Below, in pieces: positions 36,559-47,164 of a stretch of DNA of 64,000 nt (the stretch's first letter is position 1; every line of letters begins with the position of its first letter). Position numbers and translations under genes: made by a program. The notes below the pieces were generated by a model that saw only the letters and a program-made list of their open reading frames with translations, did not search any database and was not told the origin of the DNA. The stretch is from Delphinapterus leucas. Taxonomy: Eukaryota > Chordata > Mammalia > Artiodactyla > Monodontidae. The DNA lies in assembly GCF_002288925.2 (NCBI RefSeq), contig NW_022098023.1, positions 31,407,689 through 31,471,688 on the forward strand, given 5' to 3'.

Positions 36559-36592
<34 letters not shown>

Positions 36593-36613
36593 GTTTACAG
36601 CCATTTTGTGTGT

Positions 36614-36656
<43 letters not shown>

Positions 36657-36755
36657 AAATAACCCTTTAAAAATGTAAAAATTATTTTTGGGGAGCAGGC
36701 CTTACAAAAACAGGTCATGGGTTCTGTTTGGTCTGCTGACTCTTGTTCTATGATA
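36440..36755 (+). mobile_element. hAT-type non-autonomous DNA transposon
   Basis: The left end 'gtctgcaaacttttgc' and 'gaaagtaaatattctagactttgttggcc' and the right end 'ggtctgctgactcttgttc' match the common mammalian Charlie-like family whose copies read 'gtcagcaaact ... tttgtgggcc'. Its middle has been replaced by long dinucleotide repeats. The family name is not certain. Confidence 0.75.
36519..36649. repeat. (GT)n, (AC)n(AT)n and (TG)n microsatellites in inverted layout
   Basis: AC repeats at 36559-36580 followed by AT at 36581-36592, then after about 14 bases TG repeats at 36607-36649. The AC and TG tracts are complementary and close together. Confidence 0.95.
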
Positions 36756-37273
36756 TAATAATATCTTAAATTAGGGGTCTTTTTTTCTTTCAAAAGGAGA
36801 GTCAAGTATTTCTGCTATAAAGAAGAGATATTAAATATGAACAGCTTAAAATCTGAGCCAAGGTATGACTGATTGAACTTTATAGCTTTCTAACCTCAAA
36901 CAAAGATTGAACGAGTGTAGAAACAGCCAGATAAATGCTTAAGTTTTATTTAATACCTTTGCTTTTTTTTAAATAAGTGGAACTTAAAAAGTATATATTT
37001 CAAAGATCCGAAAAGAAGAGGAAGCTTGCCATCTTGATGATTTCTTTAATAATACCACTTTAAAAGACTACATTTCTGTTTAGTAACTGACAGCACTTTT
37101 AAAAGACCATTTCTTTTTCGTTGGCACAGATGTTTCTCTATGTGAGATGTATTGTACTTTTCAAGATGCTTCAACAAGATTGTGTTCTTTAGGATGAATG
37201 ATTAAATGGACATTTCAGATCATCTTGTGAAAGGACTTTATCATTAGATTGTCTTCTCTTTTTTCACTCACAG
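36756..37273. other. no gene seen
   Basis: AT-rich unique DNA leading into a strong acceptor-like sequence at 37273. Confidence 0.5.
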
Positions 37274-37344
37274 CTCCTGAAACGTCCCAAAGTGCTTTTA
37301 TCTTTAGAAGCTATCAACAAATTATTATTTTGAATTCTTTCAAG
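37274..37344 (+). other. candidate 71-base exon (unconfirmed)
   Basis: An almost pure pyrimidine tract ('cttctcttttttcactcacag') ends at 37273 and a donor CAAG|GTAAGC follows at 37344. Both fit human-type consensus closely, and a plausible branch-point A is within 30 bases. One frame is open across it (PETSQSAFIFRSYQQ...), while another has a stop at the end. I do not recognise a protein. It may be a small alternative or 5' non-coding exon, or a decoy exon. No interspersed repeat overlaps it. Confidence 0.35.
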
Positions 37345-37829
37345 GTAAGCTTGTATAGCTACCTCAGAGATTACTTATTTTTAGTTCCAACAAAACTGTT
37401 GCAAATTAGGTGTTATAAAAACATTATACTGAGCTTAAAATGAAAAGAATATTACGGATATTTCAAAAGCTTGTCTTTTCAAAAGCTCAGACTTTCTTTC
37501 AGACTATAGTACAGTTCCCATTTGTTCTTTCCCCCACTGAGTACATAGAGTTCAACTGAATCAATAAAAATTTCTAAAGCAAAAGGTAATTTTGGATACA
37601 AATTATAGAAATCAATTTCAAATACAGAATTAGAATACTTAGTAGTCAGTCTTGTGCTTCATGTGGTACTCATATCCTGTTTCTAGGGTACAAACTCCTC
37701 CCCTACCAACACCACGAAGTCCTAACCTCAGTCTCGTTTTTCTTTTAGCCATTATCTCTCACCCTTTCCTTCTTTCAGAGGAGAATACCAAGTCAGTTAA
37801 ATTCAGACCAACTGTGATGTAGTTGGTGA
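37345..37829. other. no gene seen
   Basis: AT-rich unique DNA. Confidence 0.5.
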
Positions 37830-38010
37830 AATCTGGCAAAAAGAATTAGCATCCTATTTCTTCCAGGGCCTGTTTAGTTATTTACACCCACTCATCTGTA
37901 AAACAGGGACAGCGTTCATTCTGCATTTGTTGAGAGGATTATAGAAGTTGTGTGCAAAGTTTCATCACAGCGCTTGGCACAGATATGGCCAATAGATAGT
38001 AGTACATATT
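37830..38010 (+). repeat. MIR SINE 3' half
   Basis: 'ctcatctgtaaaacagggacagcg', 'ttgttgagaggattatag' and 'cagcgcttggcacagatatgg' are MIR text in order. Confidence 0.75.
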
Positions 38011-38959
38011 ATTCTTAGACAGTGTTCTACAATCTAGAGGAAGAGAGAGAGAACGCATTGAATAACTTGTAATGTTAAAGCTGTGATAAGAACTGCAGTA
38101 GGGGGAAGTAATGGCAATTCCTTCTAGAGATTCTAAGAAGCTCTGTAGAGCGATGGCCTGTGAGCCACACCTTGCTGGGTGGGTTGCTTTGAATGGGTGG
38201 AGGGAGAGGAAAGGGCTGTCTAGACACAGGAAGCAGCTTGAGCTCAGGGTGAGGCAGGAAGTGCTGGGTGTGTATAGGGCTGAGGTCCACTGTAGCTGAT
38301 TTAGCCCACAGCAATGCTTTCTTTGGAAATATACAATGCTTTCAAAAATTTAAGCCAACAGAGTAACCTGAGAGATTTCACTTAAATCTACATTTCCAAT
38401 TTTTCTTGAAAAATTTGTTTACAACTGTTGGTTGAAGCTTATCACGATTTCTTAGCCTCACATTGTTTTAATTAATATATTTTAGCATTTTAATATAGTT
38501 CAAATCTTCTTCCATTATTTTCAGAATGTCTTGGTTATTATTGCTGCTTTATTCAGTGTGTTCTGGTAGGCAACCTCTGTTGGCTTGGATTGATATTTTT
38601 ATCATGTTAAGGAAGCATTCTTTTCTTTCTTCACTAAGAATTATCATTAAGAATAGACTTTGAATGTTATCAAATATTTTGGGGCATGTTATATTATGAT
38701 TTTTCTTTTTGACATGTTGATGCTTTGCATTATAGTATGTTTCTTTTTCTATAGTAAATTAGTAAGTGTCCCATGTTTTTCTGTACTCTAGAGCATCAGA
38801 ATGATCTTTTCTTTTAAAAGTTACTGTAAAATATATTACCTGTTCTTTAAATGTTGAGAAACTTCATGTTTGTGTATATCTTTTTAAAATAATTTTTTGT
38901 TTCTTTTCCCCCTGCAACCCCACTGAATCGGATCTGTAGTTGTTGATTCAGTCAGATTT
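38011..38959. other. no gene seen
   Basis: A GC-richer stretch at 38,100-38,300 has short open frames on both strands and no recognised domain; the rest is AT-rich. Confidence 0.45.
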
Positions 38960-39164
38960 CCTACTTTTTTTTTTTTTAGTATTTATTTATTTATTTGGCT
39001 GCACCTGGTCTTAGTTGTGGCATGTGGGATCTTTTAGTTGCAGCATTCAGGCTCTTAGTTGTAGCATGTGGGATCTAGTTCCCTGACCAGGGATCGAACC
39101 TGGGCCCCCTACGTTGGGAGCTCGGAGTCTTAACTACTGGACCGCCAGGGAAGTCCCCCTACTT
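38960..39164 (-). mobile_element. CHR-type SINE, short form, with target-site duplication
   Basis: The body at 38967-39157 lies between direct repeats 'cctactt' (38960-38966, 39158-39164). Reversed head 'ccgccagggaagtccc' and 'ccctgaccagggatcgaacc' are clear. It is diverged relative to the cetacean short forms. Confidence 0.88.
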
Positions 39165-39334
39165 CTTTTAGATCAATGTCGATTAGTAGCCTTGGTTACC
39201 TCCAAAATTTAGTAGCATAAATTTAAACATAATATATTTAAAAAGTTTTTACTTGGTAGTTAAAAGCAATTCTTAATTTCATGATTTTTATATCTTATAT
39301 CTTTGAAATAAACTAGTTTATGATTTATTCTTTT

Positions 39335-39635
39335 TTAATTTTTTCTTCCTGTTTTATTGAGGTGTAACTGGCATACAGCACTGTATAAGTTTAAGGTGTA
39401 CAGCATAATGATTGGATTTACATATATTATCGTGATCACTACAAGTTTAGTGAACATCGTTTCGTGTAGATACAAATATTTCCTTGTAATGAGAATTCTT
39501 AGGATTTATTCTCTTAACTTTCATATATAACATACAGCAGTGTTAATTAATCATGTTGTACATTGCATACCTAATGCATATTTATCCTGTAACTGGAAGT
39601 TTGTACCCTTTGATCACCTTCATCACCTTCATCCC
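39335..39635 (-). repeat. L1 3' UTR, antisense (first of two)
   Basis: 'gttttattgaggtgtaactggc' to 'ctgtaactggaagtttgtaccc' is the reversed L1MA-type 3' UTR. Confidence 0.8.
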
Positions 39636-39674
39636 CTCTCTTCTCCTCTTATCTCTTTTTCTGTGAATTTGTTT

Positions 39675-40735
39675 GTTTTGAAGTATAATTGACCTACAAC
39701 ACTATGTTAGTTTCTGGTGCACAACACAGTAATTTGATATTTATGTACATTACAAAATGATCACCATGATAAGTCTAGTTTCCGTCTGTCACCATACAAA
39801 GACATTACAGTACTATTGACTGTATTCCTCATGCTGTACATTTCATCTGTGTGACTCATTTGTAACTGGAAGTTTGTACCTCTTAGGCGACCACCTGTCC
39901 TATTAATCTGTTTCTGTTTTATTATATTTGTTCATTTGTTTTTTAGATTCCGCATGTAAGTAAAGTCATATGGTATTTCTCTTTCTCTGACTTATTTCAC
40001 TTAGCATACTACCTTCTAGGTCTGTCCTTGTCACAAATGGCAGGGTCTCATTCTTTCTTATGGCTGAGTAATATTCCATTTTATATATATCTTCTTTATC
40101 CATCCGTCAATGAGCACTTAGGTTGCTTCCATATCTTGGCTATTGTAAATAATGCTGCTGTGAACATAGGGGTCCATGTATCTTTTTGAATCAGTGTTTT
40201 TGTTTTCTTTGGAAAAATATCCAGAAGTGGAATTGCTAGATCACATGAGAGTTCCATTTTGAACTTTTTGAGGAAACTCCATACTGTTTTCCATAGTGGC
40301 TGCACAATTTACATTCCCACCAACAGTGCACAAGGGTTCAATTTTCTCCACACCCTCCTAACACTTGTTTTTGTTGTCTTTTTGGTAATAACCTTTCTGA
40401 CAGGTGTGGGGTGATAGCTCATTGTAGTTTGGATTTGCATTTTCCTGACGATTAGTGATGTTGAGCATCTTTTCATGTGTCTGTTGGCTGTCTGTATGTC
40501 TTCCTTGGAAAAATGTCTGTTCAGGTTCTCTGCCCATTTTCTAATTGGGATTTTTTTTTTTTTTTTAATGTTGAGTTGTATGAGTTTCTTTGTATATTTT
40601 GGATATTAGCCCCTCATCAGATATATTGTTTGCAGATATCTTCTCCCATTCAGTAGGTGGCCTTTTAATTTTGTTGATAGTTTCCTTCACTGTGCAAAAG
40701 CTTTTTAGTTTGATAACTCATTTTACCATTAAAAA
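39675..40735 (-). repeat. L1 3' UTR and ORF2 end, antisense (second of two)
   Basis: A second, complete 3' UTR starts near 39,680 ('gaagtataattgacctacaac') and runs directly into ORF2. The minus-strand frame 40096-40305 translates to the ORF2 C-terminal region (TVWSFLKKFK, IPLLDIFPK, WTPMFTAALFTIAKIWKQPK). The frame is interrupted on both sides, so it is a dead copy. Confidence 0.9.
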
Positions 40736-41180
40736 AATATTCAAGTTTAGTACATTTTTTTCTGTTTTCTGTTGCATTTTCTAATTGGTTATTTCCAAGT
40801 GTTTGGATTTTACATTTAGTTATTTTTTAGTTAGAAAATCTGATTTACAATTTCTGCATTTTGGTATTTATTTAAAATCCTTCGTCATGGTGTATATGGT
40901 TAATTTAGGTAAAATTTCTCTATATATTAAAAACAGAGTGTTTTTATTCAGTATAAAATTTGACATAAATATGCTAACTTTTGTCTTTTGCTCTTGAAGA
41001 GTTCTGCTTAGCTTCTTGAAGAAAGATAATATGTAAATGAACATTATTTAGAGTTGCTCAGAGTCGTAGAGCAATTGGAGTCAGTAGGAGTTTGGTGAAA
41101 AAGTTGATCCCAAGAGATCCTAAGGAAGCCAAAATGACCTAGACATGGACAAATTATTATTGCTATTGCAGAGAACATAA

Positions 41181-41212
<32 letters not shown>

Positions 41213-42644
41213 ATTTTCAAGGAGATGAGGGACATACGTTAAAGAGCCTTTTTTTTTTTATCTTTATAGATTATTATGCATCTGTAACACATTCAGTTTC
41301 TTAGGTGAATAATGCCATGTGTGGGCATCTTCACTTTGGTTCTTTCTCTTTGCTCCTGCTCTGTAGGTGCACCATGCTTCAAGTACAGGGCAAGTCTTAA
41401 TGTCTTAGCTTTACTTGATTTCTGGTTTCTGATATGTGGTTTATTTCTCTAATCTGCTTCTTATTCTTTAAATTGAGATATGTATACATATACCCAGAGA
41501 CCTCAAATTGAGATATATATATACACACACACACATACATACATATACATAATATACATATACCTAGAGACTTTATACTTAAAGAAGTAGAACATAAAAC
41601 GATCTAAAAAGTGATGAGTTAACATTCCTTTTTACTCTTATTTCTGTAGTGATATGATTATCTTGAAATTCAGCTTATTACTTTATTTTCGTGTAGTAAC
41701 ACTGTGATTTCAAATTTTGATTGGGAAGTTTGAAGAAAAATTTTACAGGGACTCTACCCAGGATATTTGCTCTTAGAAATTGAATCCTTAATACACATGT
41801 GTCCCATAGAGGCGGCTTTATTCCTTTTTCCTTTGAGCTGTTTTGAAGTGGAACTAACTCCCTTGCCAGGACTTTACTATCATAATACAGAGGAAGAATA
41901 GGAAAGACTTTCTTGAATTGTTTGACTTGGCTGTATTTTGTGGTTAGTGGGAGATAGATTTGAGTTGCTAAACACCTTGCTGTCTTTACAGAGAAAAATA
42001 CCTAACAATACTTGGGTTGGAGCTGGCGTCTAAAATCATCTGTTTCACATAACACAATCATATATTTTCTAGGCAGTTACATTTTTGAATATAATTTAAT
42101 TTATGGTCTTGATGACCCAATGAAAAAATGCACAATTTCTATCAGCAGTTTTGTTGTGTTGATTTTGGTTCTCCAGAAAATGTCACTATTTTTTGAATGT
42201 GAATGTTTAGAAAGATTTTGAGAATTTGATAATTAAAAAAAAATTTATGTATTGAAATGTATTGTTGAGTAGGAGAAATGGGAATTCAATTATAAAGTGC
42301 CCTAAATTAGTCTGTTTTATTATGTTAGAAGCCATTAATTTCCCCTTATAGTGAAGTATAATCATGATTTCACCAATATTTAAAATAATAAATGAACTTT
42401 TCAGATAATTATGTGAAAATTCTATTTTAAGTATTTGAATTCAATTTTGATATCTAAGATGTCCAATTTAAAACAGAAATTGGTCCAGACAGCTGTTGAA
42501 ATACCTGTATTGTCAAAACAGTCCTAAATATCAGTTTTGATAGATACCGGTTTACGCGTCTGCGAGCATTTCCTGTCTACAGGTAAAGCACAGATGAAGC
42601 GTTTAATAGCTAGGAAGCACCAAATGTGATTATGAAATATAATT
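40736..42644. other. no gene seen; simple repeats
   Basis: Contains (AT)(GT)n at 41181-41212 and an AT/AC-rich stretch at 41,475-41,575 in which 'aaattgagatat' and 'catataccyagagac' occur twice. The rest is AT-rich unique DNA. Confidence 0.5.
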
Positions 42645-42745
42645 GACTGTGAGTGCCTTGAGGACAGGGACAATGCTTTATAAATAGCCTTGAATTCCCA
42701 GTAGCTGGGGTACAAGCTACATAGAGTAGAGGCTCAACCGAGTGT
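42645..42745 (+). repeat. L2 LINE 3' end
   Basis: 'gagtgccttgaggacagggacaatg' and the following 'gaattcccagtagctggggtac' and 'agagtagaggctcaa' fit the L2 3' end. Confidence 0.55.
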
Positions 42746-43073
42746 GTAAAATTCAATTACATCATTTCTTTTTAAAGCTGACAAGAAATTGCTATCTTGT
42801 AACCACCTTAATTTTATTACAATAAGAGATGATGCTGAGAGCATCGGTGTCTGGGCTTGAGTCTCTCTTTTTTTTCCCCCCTCTACACACTTTCTCCTTA
42901 CACGTAGTATGAAAGTCATTTTCCCTGCCTTTCTCTTTGCAAAAGCCTTCTTCCTCTTTTCCTTTGGAGATCAGTAGGCACAATGTGTATTAGTTTTTCT
43001 CCTTTTATTGTCAGTGCTTGAATATTGCATTATTTGAACAAGCACTTCATCCTTTCGTGGAAAAAGCCCCTCA
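42746..43073. other. no gene seen
   Basis: Unique DNA; two short minus-strand frames (42734-42983) share no recognised domain. Confidence 0.5.
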
Positions 43074-43267
43074 GGGGTTTCCCTGGTGGCGCAGTGGTTG
43101 AGAGTCCGCCTGCCGATGCAGGGGACGCGGGTTCGTGCCCCGGTCCGGGAAGATCCCACATGCCGCGGAGCGGCTGGGCCCGTGAGCATGGCCGCTGAGC
43201 CTGTGCGTCCGGACGGGAGAGGCCACAACAGTGAGAGGCCCGTGTACCGCAAAAAAAAAAAAAAAAA
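43074..43267 (+). mobile_element. CHR-type SINE, cetacean short form
   Basis: Head 'ccctggtggcgcagtggttgagagtccgcc', B-box-like 'gggttcgtgccccgg' and tail 'gagaggcccgtgtaccgc' with a poly(A) to 43267. The body lacks about 16 bases ('gcctgtgctccgcaac'-type) before 'gggagagg'. Flanks 'aaaaagcccctca' and 'aaaaagtccttcc' may be a diverged target-site duplication. Confidence 0.95.
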
Positions 43268-44888
43268 GTCCTTCCGAAGCTCTGTTTCTGTTAACATATT
43301 TAGGTTGGAAGCCAAGTAATGCTGTCTTCACTTGTACACTGATGAGAGAAGCCAAGAGTTCAGCCCCTGCATTCCATCCTGTATGAATTTACTCTTTTAC
43401 CAAAGATCCTTTTCCTTTCTTTTCTAACTTCTGTTCCCCTTTCTTGCCTTCTCAGTAATTTTTTTTTTTTTTTTTGCTTTGTGGATAAACCTTCAATAAT
43501 GTCAAATTATTCTCTGTGTATTGTATGATGCTTCTAATTAAAGTATTTCAAATATAATGATGACGTGATTTTATTCTTAGCTTTGCTTCCCCTTTTCCCT
43601 TCATCGATCAGATTGATATTTTCAAAAATTTTAAACAAAGAGCCTGTGATAAAGTTAGAGATAATTAGGAACAAAACTCAATTCTGTTGGGGATACAAAA
43701 CTCAGGTAATTGTATTTCTAGAAAATACTTGTCTCTTGAGAATTCTGAAATGGCTAAATCAGTCACTATTTCCTTTGACAGTTATCTCCTGATCTTTCTT
43801 ATAGACCATCAAACTGCATAGTTTTGTCTTCAACTTTCTTAAGAGATTTATAAATACAGTCATCCAGTAAACCTTATATTTATTTAGTGAAAGAACAGAT
43901 CTCTCTTATCAGCACTGAAATAATCATTGACTTATGTTGTACTTGGCCCTGATGATGTGCTAAATTTCATGGTGACCCAACCTGCTGTGAACTGTGCAGC
44001 TTATGGTCTTAAAAAAAAGACAATAAATAATTTCAGAAATTAATTAAATTAATGAAGGTGGCTGAAGAGCTGTAGAGGGGAAGTATACAGAGCTACTGTG
44101 GAACCTATATGGAGTGTCAAGGGGGACCTAACCTACTTTAGTGTGTTTACTCATCAAGTTTAAAATATGAGAGCCTATCTACTCCATATTTTATCTCCCA
44201 GTCACCGTGGTTTCTTATGGCTCTTCTGTTTCACATTGCTGGTCTATTACTTCCTAAACTAAATCTAATGAATTTAGAAGTTAATAGATTTAATTAATAG
44301 CACTAATGGACTTATATACTAAACTAGGAAAATGTTTTCTTGATAGAACATGTTGACTCCTGAAATTGTGTACTAGCTTTACTATATTATGTTTTCAGTC
44401 TGTGAGACTGGGAAAATGGTGGTGTCATGAACAGAAATAAGGAGAAGCTGAGAGGAAGGTAGGGGGCTGGAGATAAACACAGTAAAAACCGTATCTGACC
44501 TAACCAGCAAAGTGGGGTTCTGGTCATTCAAAACATCGGGTACATGGATTCACTGAAACCATATGATATTGACCAAGCATTTAATCTTTAATGATTCGGA
44601 GGTCACGCAAGTCAGGAAATTTTGGTATCTTACTCATCTTTATGAATTTCAGTTTATGTGAATGTGCAGAAATGTCAGTTTGTAAAGTTACAGTTGAATG
44701 AATGTGGTATAACACAGTGCATGAGTTTAATCATTCACTGAATATCTCTACCTGTCCACAGAGGAATAATGTACAAATCATTGAAGTAATATATTAAAAA
44801 TATGTTCAACTGTGATGACTCACAAGCCCAAAAAACACCTTATCTGGGAAATTTCCTTATCTGTATATGCCTCTTTATTTTTTGTATG

Positions 44889-44922
<34 letters not shown>

Positions 44923-45639
44923 TTTAATAACAGGATAACATCAATTTTGTGACCCAGTTTTAGAAAGGTAATTATTCCACTGGGAAAATTGTTCTCACTT
45001 TTCTTGTATTAAATTAACTTTTTAGGATCTATTATAGCGTCATATTTTAACTAATAACTTCACCAACCTTTAACAGAACTTCTATCGTCGTCTCTAAATC
45101 ACAGTGTAAACTGTGATGCTATGATAAAGTATGTCTTACGTTGTGTTGATGAGTTATTTGTGTAATCATTGTACTTTATAGTATCATACTAGATTAAGCC
45201 TTTTGAAATTAGGCAGAATTGAATTATGGCTCATCAATACATATTCATAGTGATTTTGAAGTTGTCTTTTTCCTTTTGGATCATTTCAGTAACAATGAAA
45301 CATTTCCTTAATTGTGATTATTTTTTTCCCTCAAAAAGATCTATAAAGTCAGATACAAATAGCACTTATAACTTAGCCAAATAATACCTCTAATTCAAGG
45401 TTGGACTTTGTTCTTCAGAATTCTCTGAGGGGTGTACTTGGGCCACTTTGGAGATTGTTTCTTGTTAGTGACTGTTAGTTTTGATCAGCTGGTCATGTGA
45501 GTGTATGTCGGATTTCCCTTCCAAAGTCACCATTACCCCCTGTGTAATTGATGAGCGCTGTCAAGGGAGGTAATCTGAGATTACGCCAGGGTCCTTTCCC
45601 TCATCAAAGCACCATCCACCAGGCTTATTCTCCATTGAC
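43268..45639. other. mostly unique DNA, no gene seen; (GT)n at 44890-44920
   Basis: An acceptor-like pyrimidine tract ending at 43611 and a donor-like CAG|GTAATT at 43705 bracket 94 bases with an open frame, but the donor is weak. A GC-richer stretch at 45,480-45,660 is not assigned. Confidence 0.45.
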
Positions 45640-46740
45640 GGCTCTGCCTGAGTCAGCCAACACGGTGAGAGTTGCCAAATGGTGATTTTCGTTTTCTGTC
45701 ATTCCTTCTACTGGTAATCTCCTTTATGGAAGAGCTTTCCCTTCTTCCTCATCTTTTAATTTTTTTTTAACGTGTCACAGATTTCTAGTTTATTCAGGGC
45801 ATTACGATTCACTATTACCCTTATTTATTTTGATGCTCATATTGTCCCAGATTTGGCAAATGGGGACCCCTTATGTGTCTCATCAATCTTGGAGCACTTC
45901 CTTATTTTGTGACAGAATAAGTTGTTCCAGGCTCATCTTGCCCTTTCCCTGCCCCATCCTTGCAATACGCTGTATCTCTTAAGGTAACCGTGGTTCCTTT
46001 TCTGTATGGTGTTCAGGAACTAAGATCTGGGCCCTCCCAACAGACGCTAGGAAACACGTCCATGTATGCACGTATGCAAGCATTTTTACACACATATACA
46101 CACCCATAAACACTTCATCTATAGCTATGCATACATCTGTGTGTGTGTATATACACACATATTAAATATATATATATTTAATACATATTATATATATATT
46201 TATATATACATATATATACATATTAAATATATATATATATTTTAAACTAAGTTTGTACTTATACTTCCAGTTCTAAACCAACACGTCTTTCTAGCCGTTG
46301 CCCTTTCTATGTTTGTAAATACTTGCTCCAGCAGTGAGAAGCCTGGCCCTGCTTAGCCTCAGCATACGTCCTTATTTGCTCAATCATTTTACCTATTTTC
46401 TCTATCGACTCTCTGTCACATCGTGTGCTGTCTCCTTACTGTCCACCTCCACTGCCCTGTGTCCTTAGTCACCAGTGGATAGCTGCCAACATGCATCAGC
46501 TCAGCTGCTCCCCTCTGCCCTGGGCTTTCCGGGTGCTCAGGGCCAGCGGGCATGCTCACCTGCATGTACCATCCTCTCTCCCCACCCCTGCAGCTCTCCA
46601 TGTCCTTGGGTGCTTCTGGGCAAACAACACAGTAATATCTTATGGTCAGCTTTGTACCATTTCAGCACCTTTAGCACTGTTGTTAGAATGTGTTTTCAAA
46701 GAAATTTCCAGTATAAATCAACACTTTTTTTTTTTTTTTC
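45640..46740. repeat. old interspersed repeat with AT-rich palindromes
   Basis: 'gttgccaaatggtgattttc', 'tgatgctcatattgtcccagatttgg' and 'ccaggctcatcttgccctttccctgccccatcc' belong to a common old mammalian repeat that I recognise but cannot name with confidence. It is interrupted at 46,075-46,250 by alternating AC/AT text containing two perfect palindromes (46142-46159 and 46160-46183). A 106-codon frame at 46425-46745 lies in this repeat and is not supported as a gene. Confidence 0.5.
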
Positions 46741-46870
46741 AATGAAGGCTTACCCTGTGTGAGGCACCACGCTGGGTGTATTACAAGAATGAAGATAGAC
46801 ACAGTCTCCACCCATTATGGGACCATGACTAGCGGGTGAAACAACTGAATTAAATGTGATGAATTTTACA
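46741..46870 (-). repeat. L2 LINE, antisense
   Basis: 'ccctgtgtgaggcaccacgctgggtg', 'gaagatagacacagtctccaccc' and 'tgaaacaactgaattaaatgtg' are reversed L2. Confidence 0.65.
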
Positions 46871-47096
46871 AAAAGGGAAGAACGAATGTTGTGGAGGTAC
46901 ATTGAACGTGCTTCCCTAGTACCCCGTATTAGTGTCTTCTTTCTCCTCCAAGATTTACTGGATGGATTATTTGTTATTTGTGGTGTGAATATGATATGTG
47001 GCCAGGCTAGAGGAAAGGCTTGGAGAGCTGCAGACTCTGGGTATGAGACCAGCACCTTGGTTTGATGGTCTTTCATAGTCTTCCTCTCTTGGTCAG

Positions 47097-47164
47097 AGGA
47101 AAGGCTATTTTTATGACTCATTTTCTGCTTGGTGGGAGGGCTCTAGCTGATGTTTCTGAGCCAG
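47097..47164 (+). other. weak candidate 68-base exon (unconfirmed)
   Basis: A pyrimidine-rich stretch with 'cttcctctcttggtcag' ends at 47096 and a strong donor GCCAG|GTAAGA follows at 47164. One frame is open across it but encodes nothing recognised. Less convincing than the 37.3 kb case. Confidence 0.2.

Noticed and set aside
40096..40305. Reverse-transcriptase-like frame
   Set aside because: Recognised as an L1 ORF2 C-terminal fragment, cut off on both sides; not a host gene.
43071..43355. Overlapping frames with MAQWLRVRLPMQG-like protein on both strands
   Set aside because: The same frames recur at 6519 and 61707 because they are translated CHR SINEs.
43612..43705. 94-base exon-like segment
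   Set aside because: The acceptor is good but the donor GTAATT is weak; likely a decoy.
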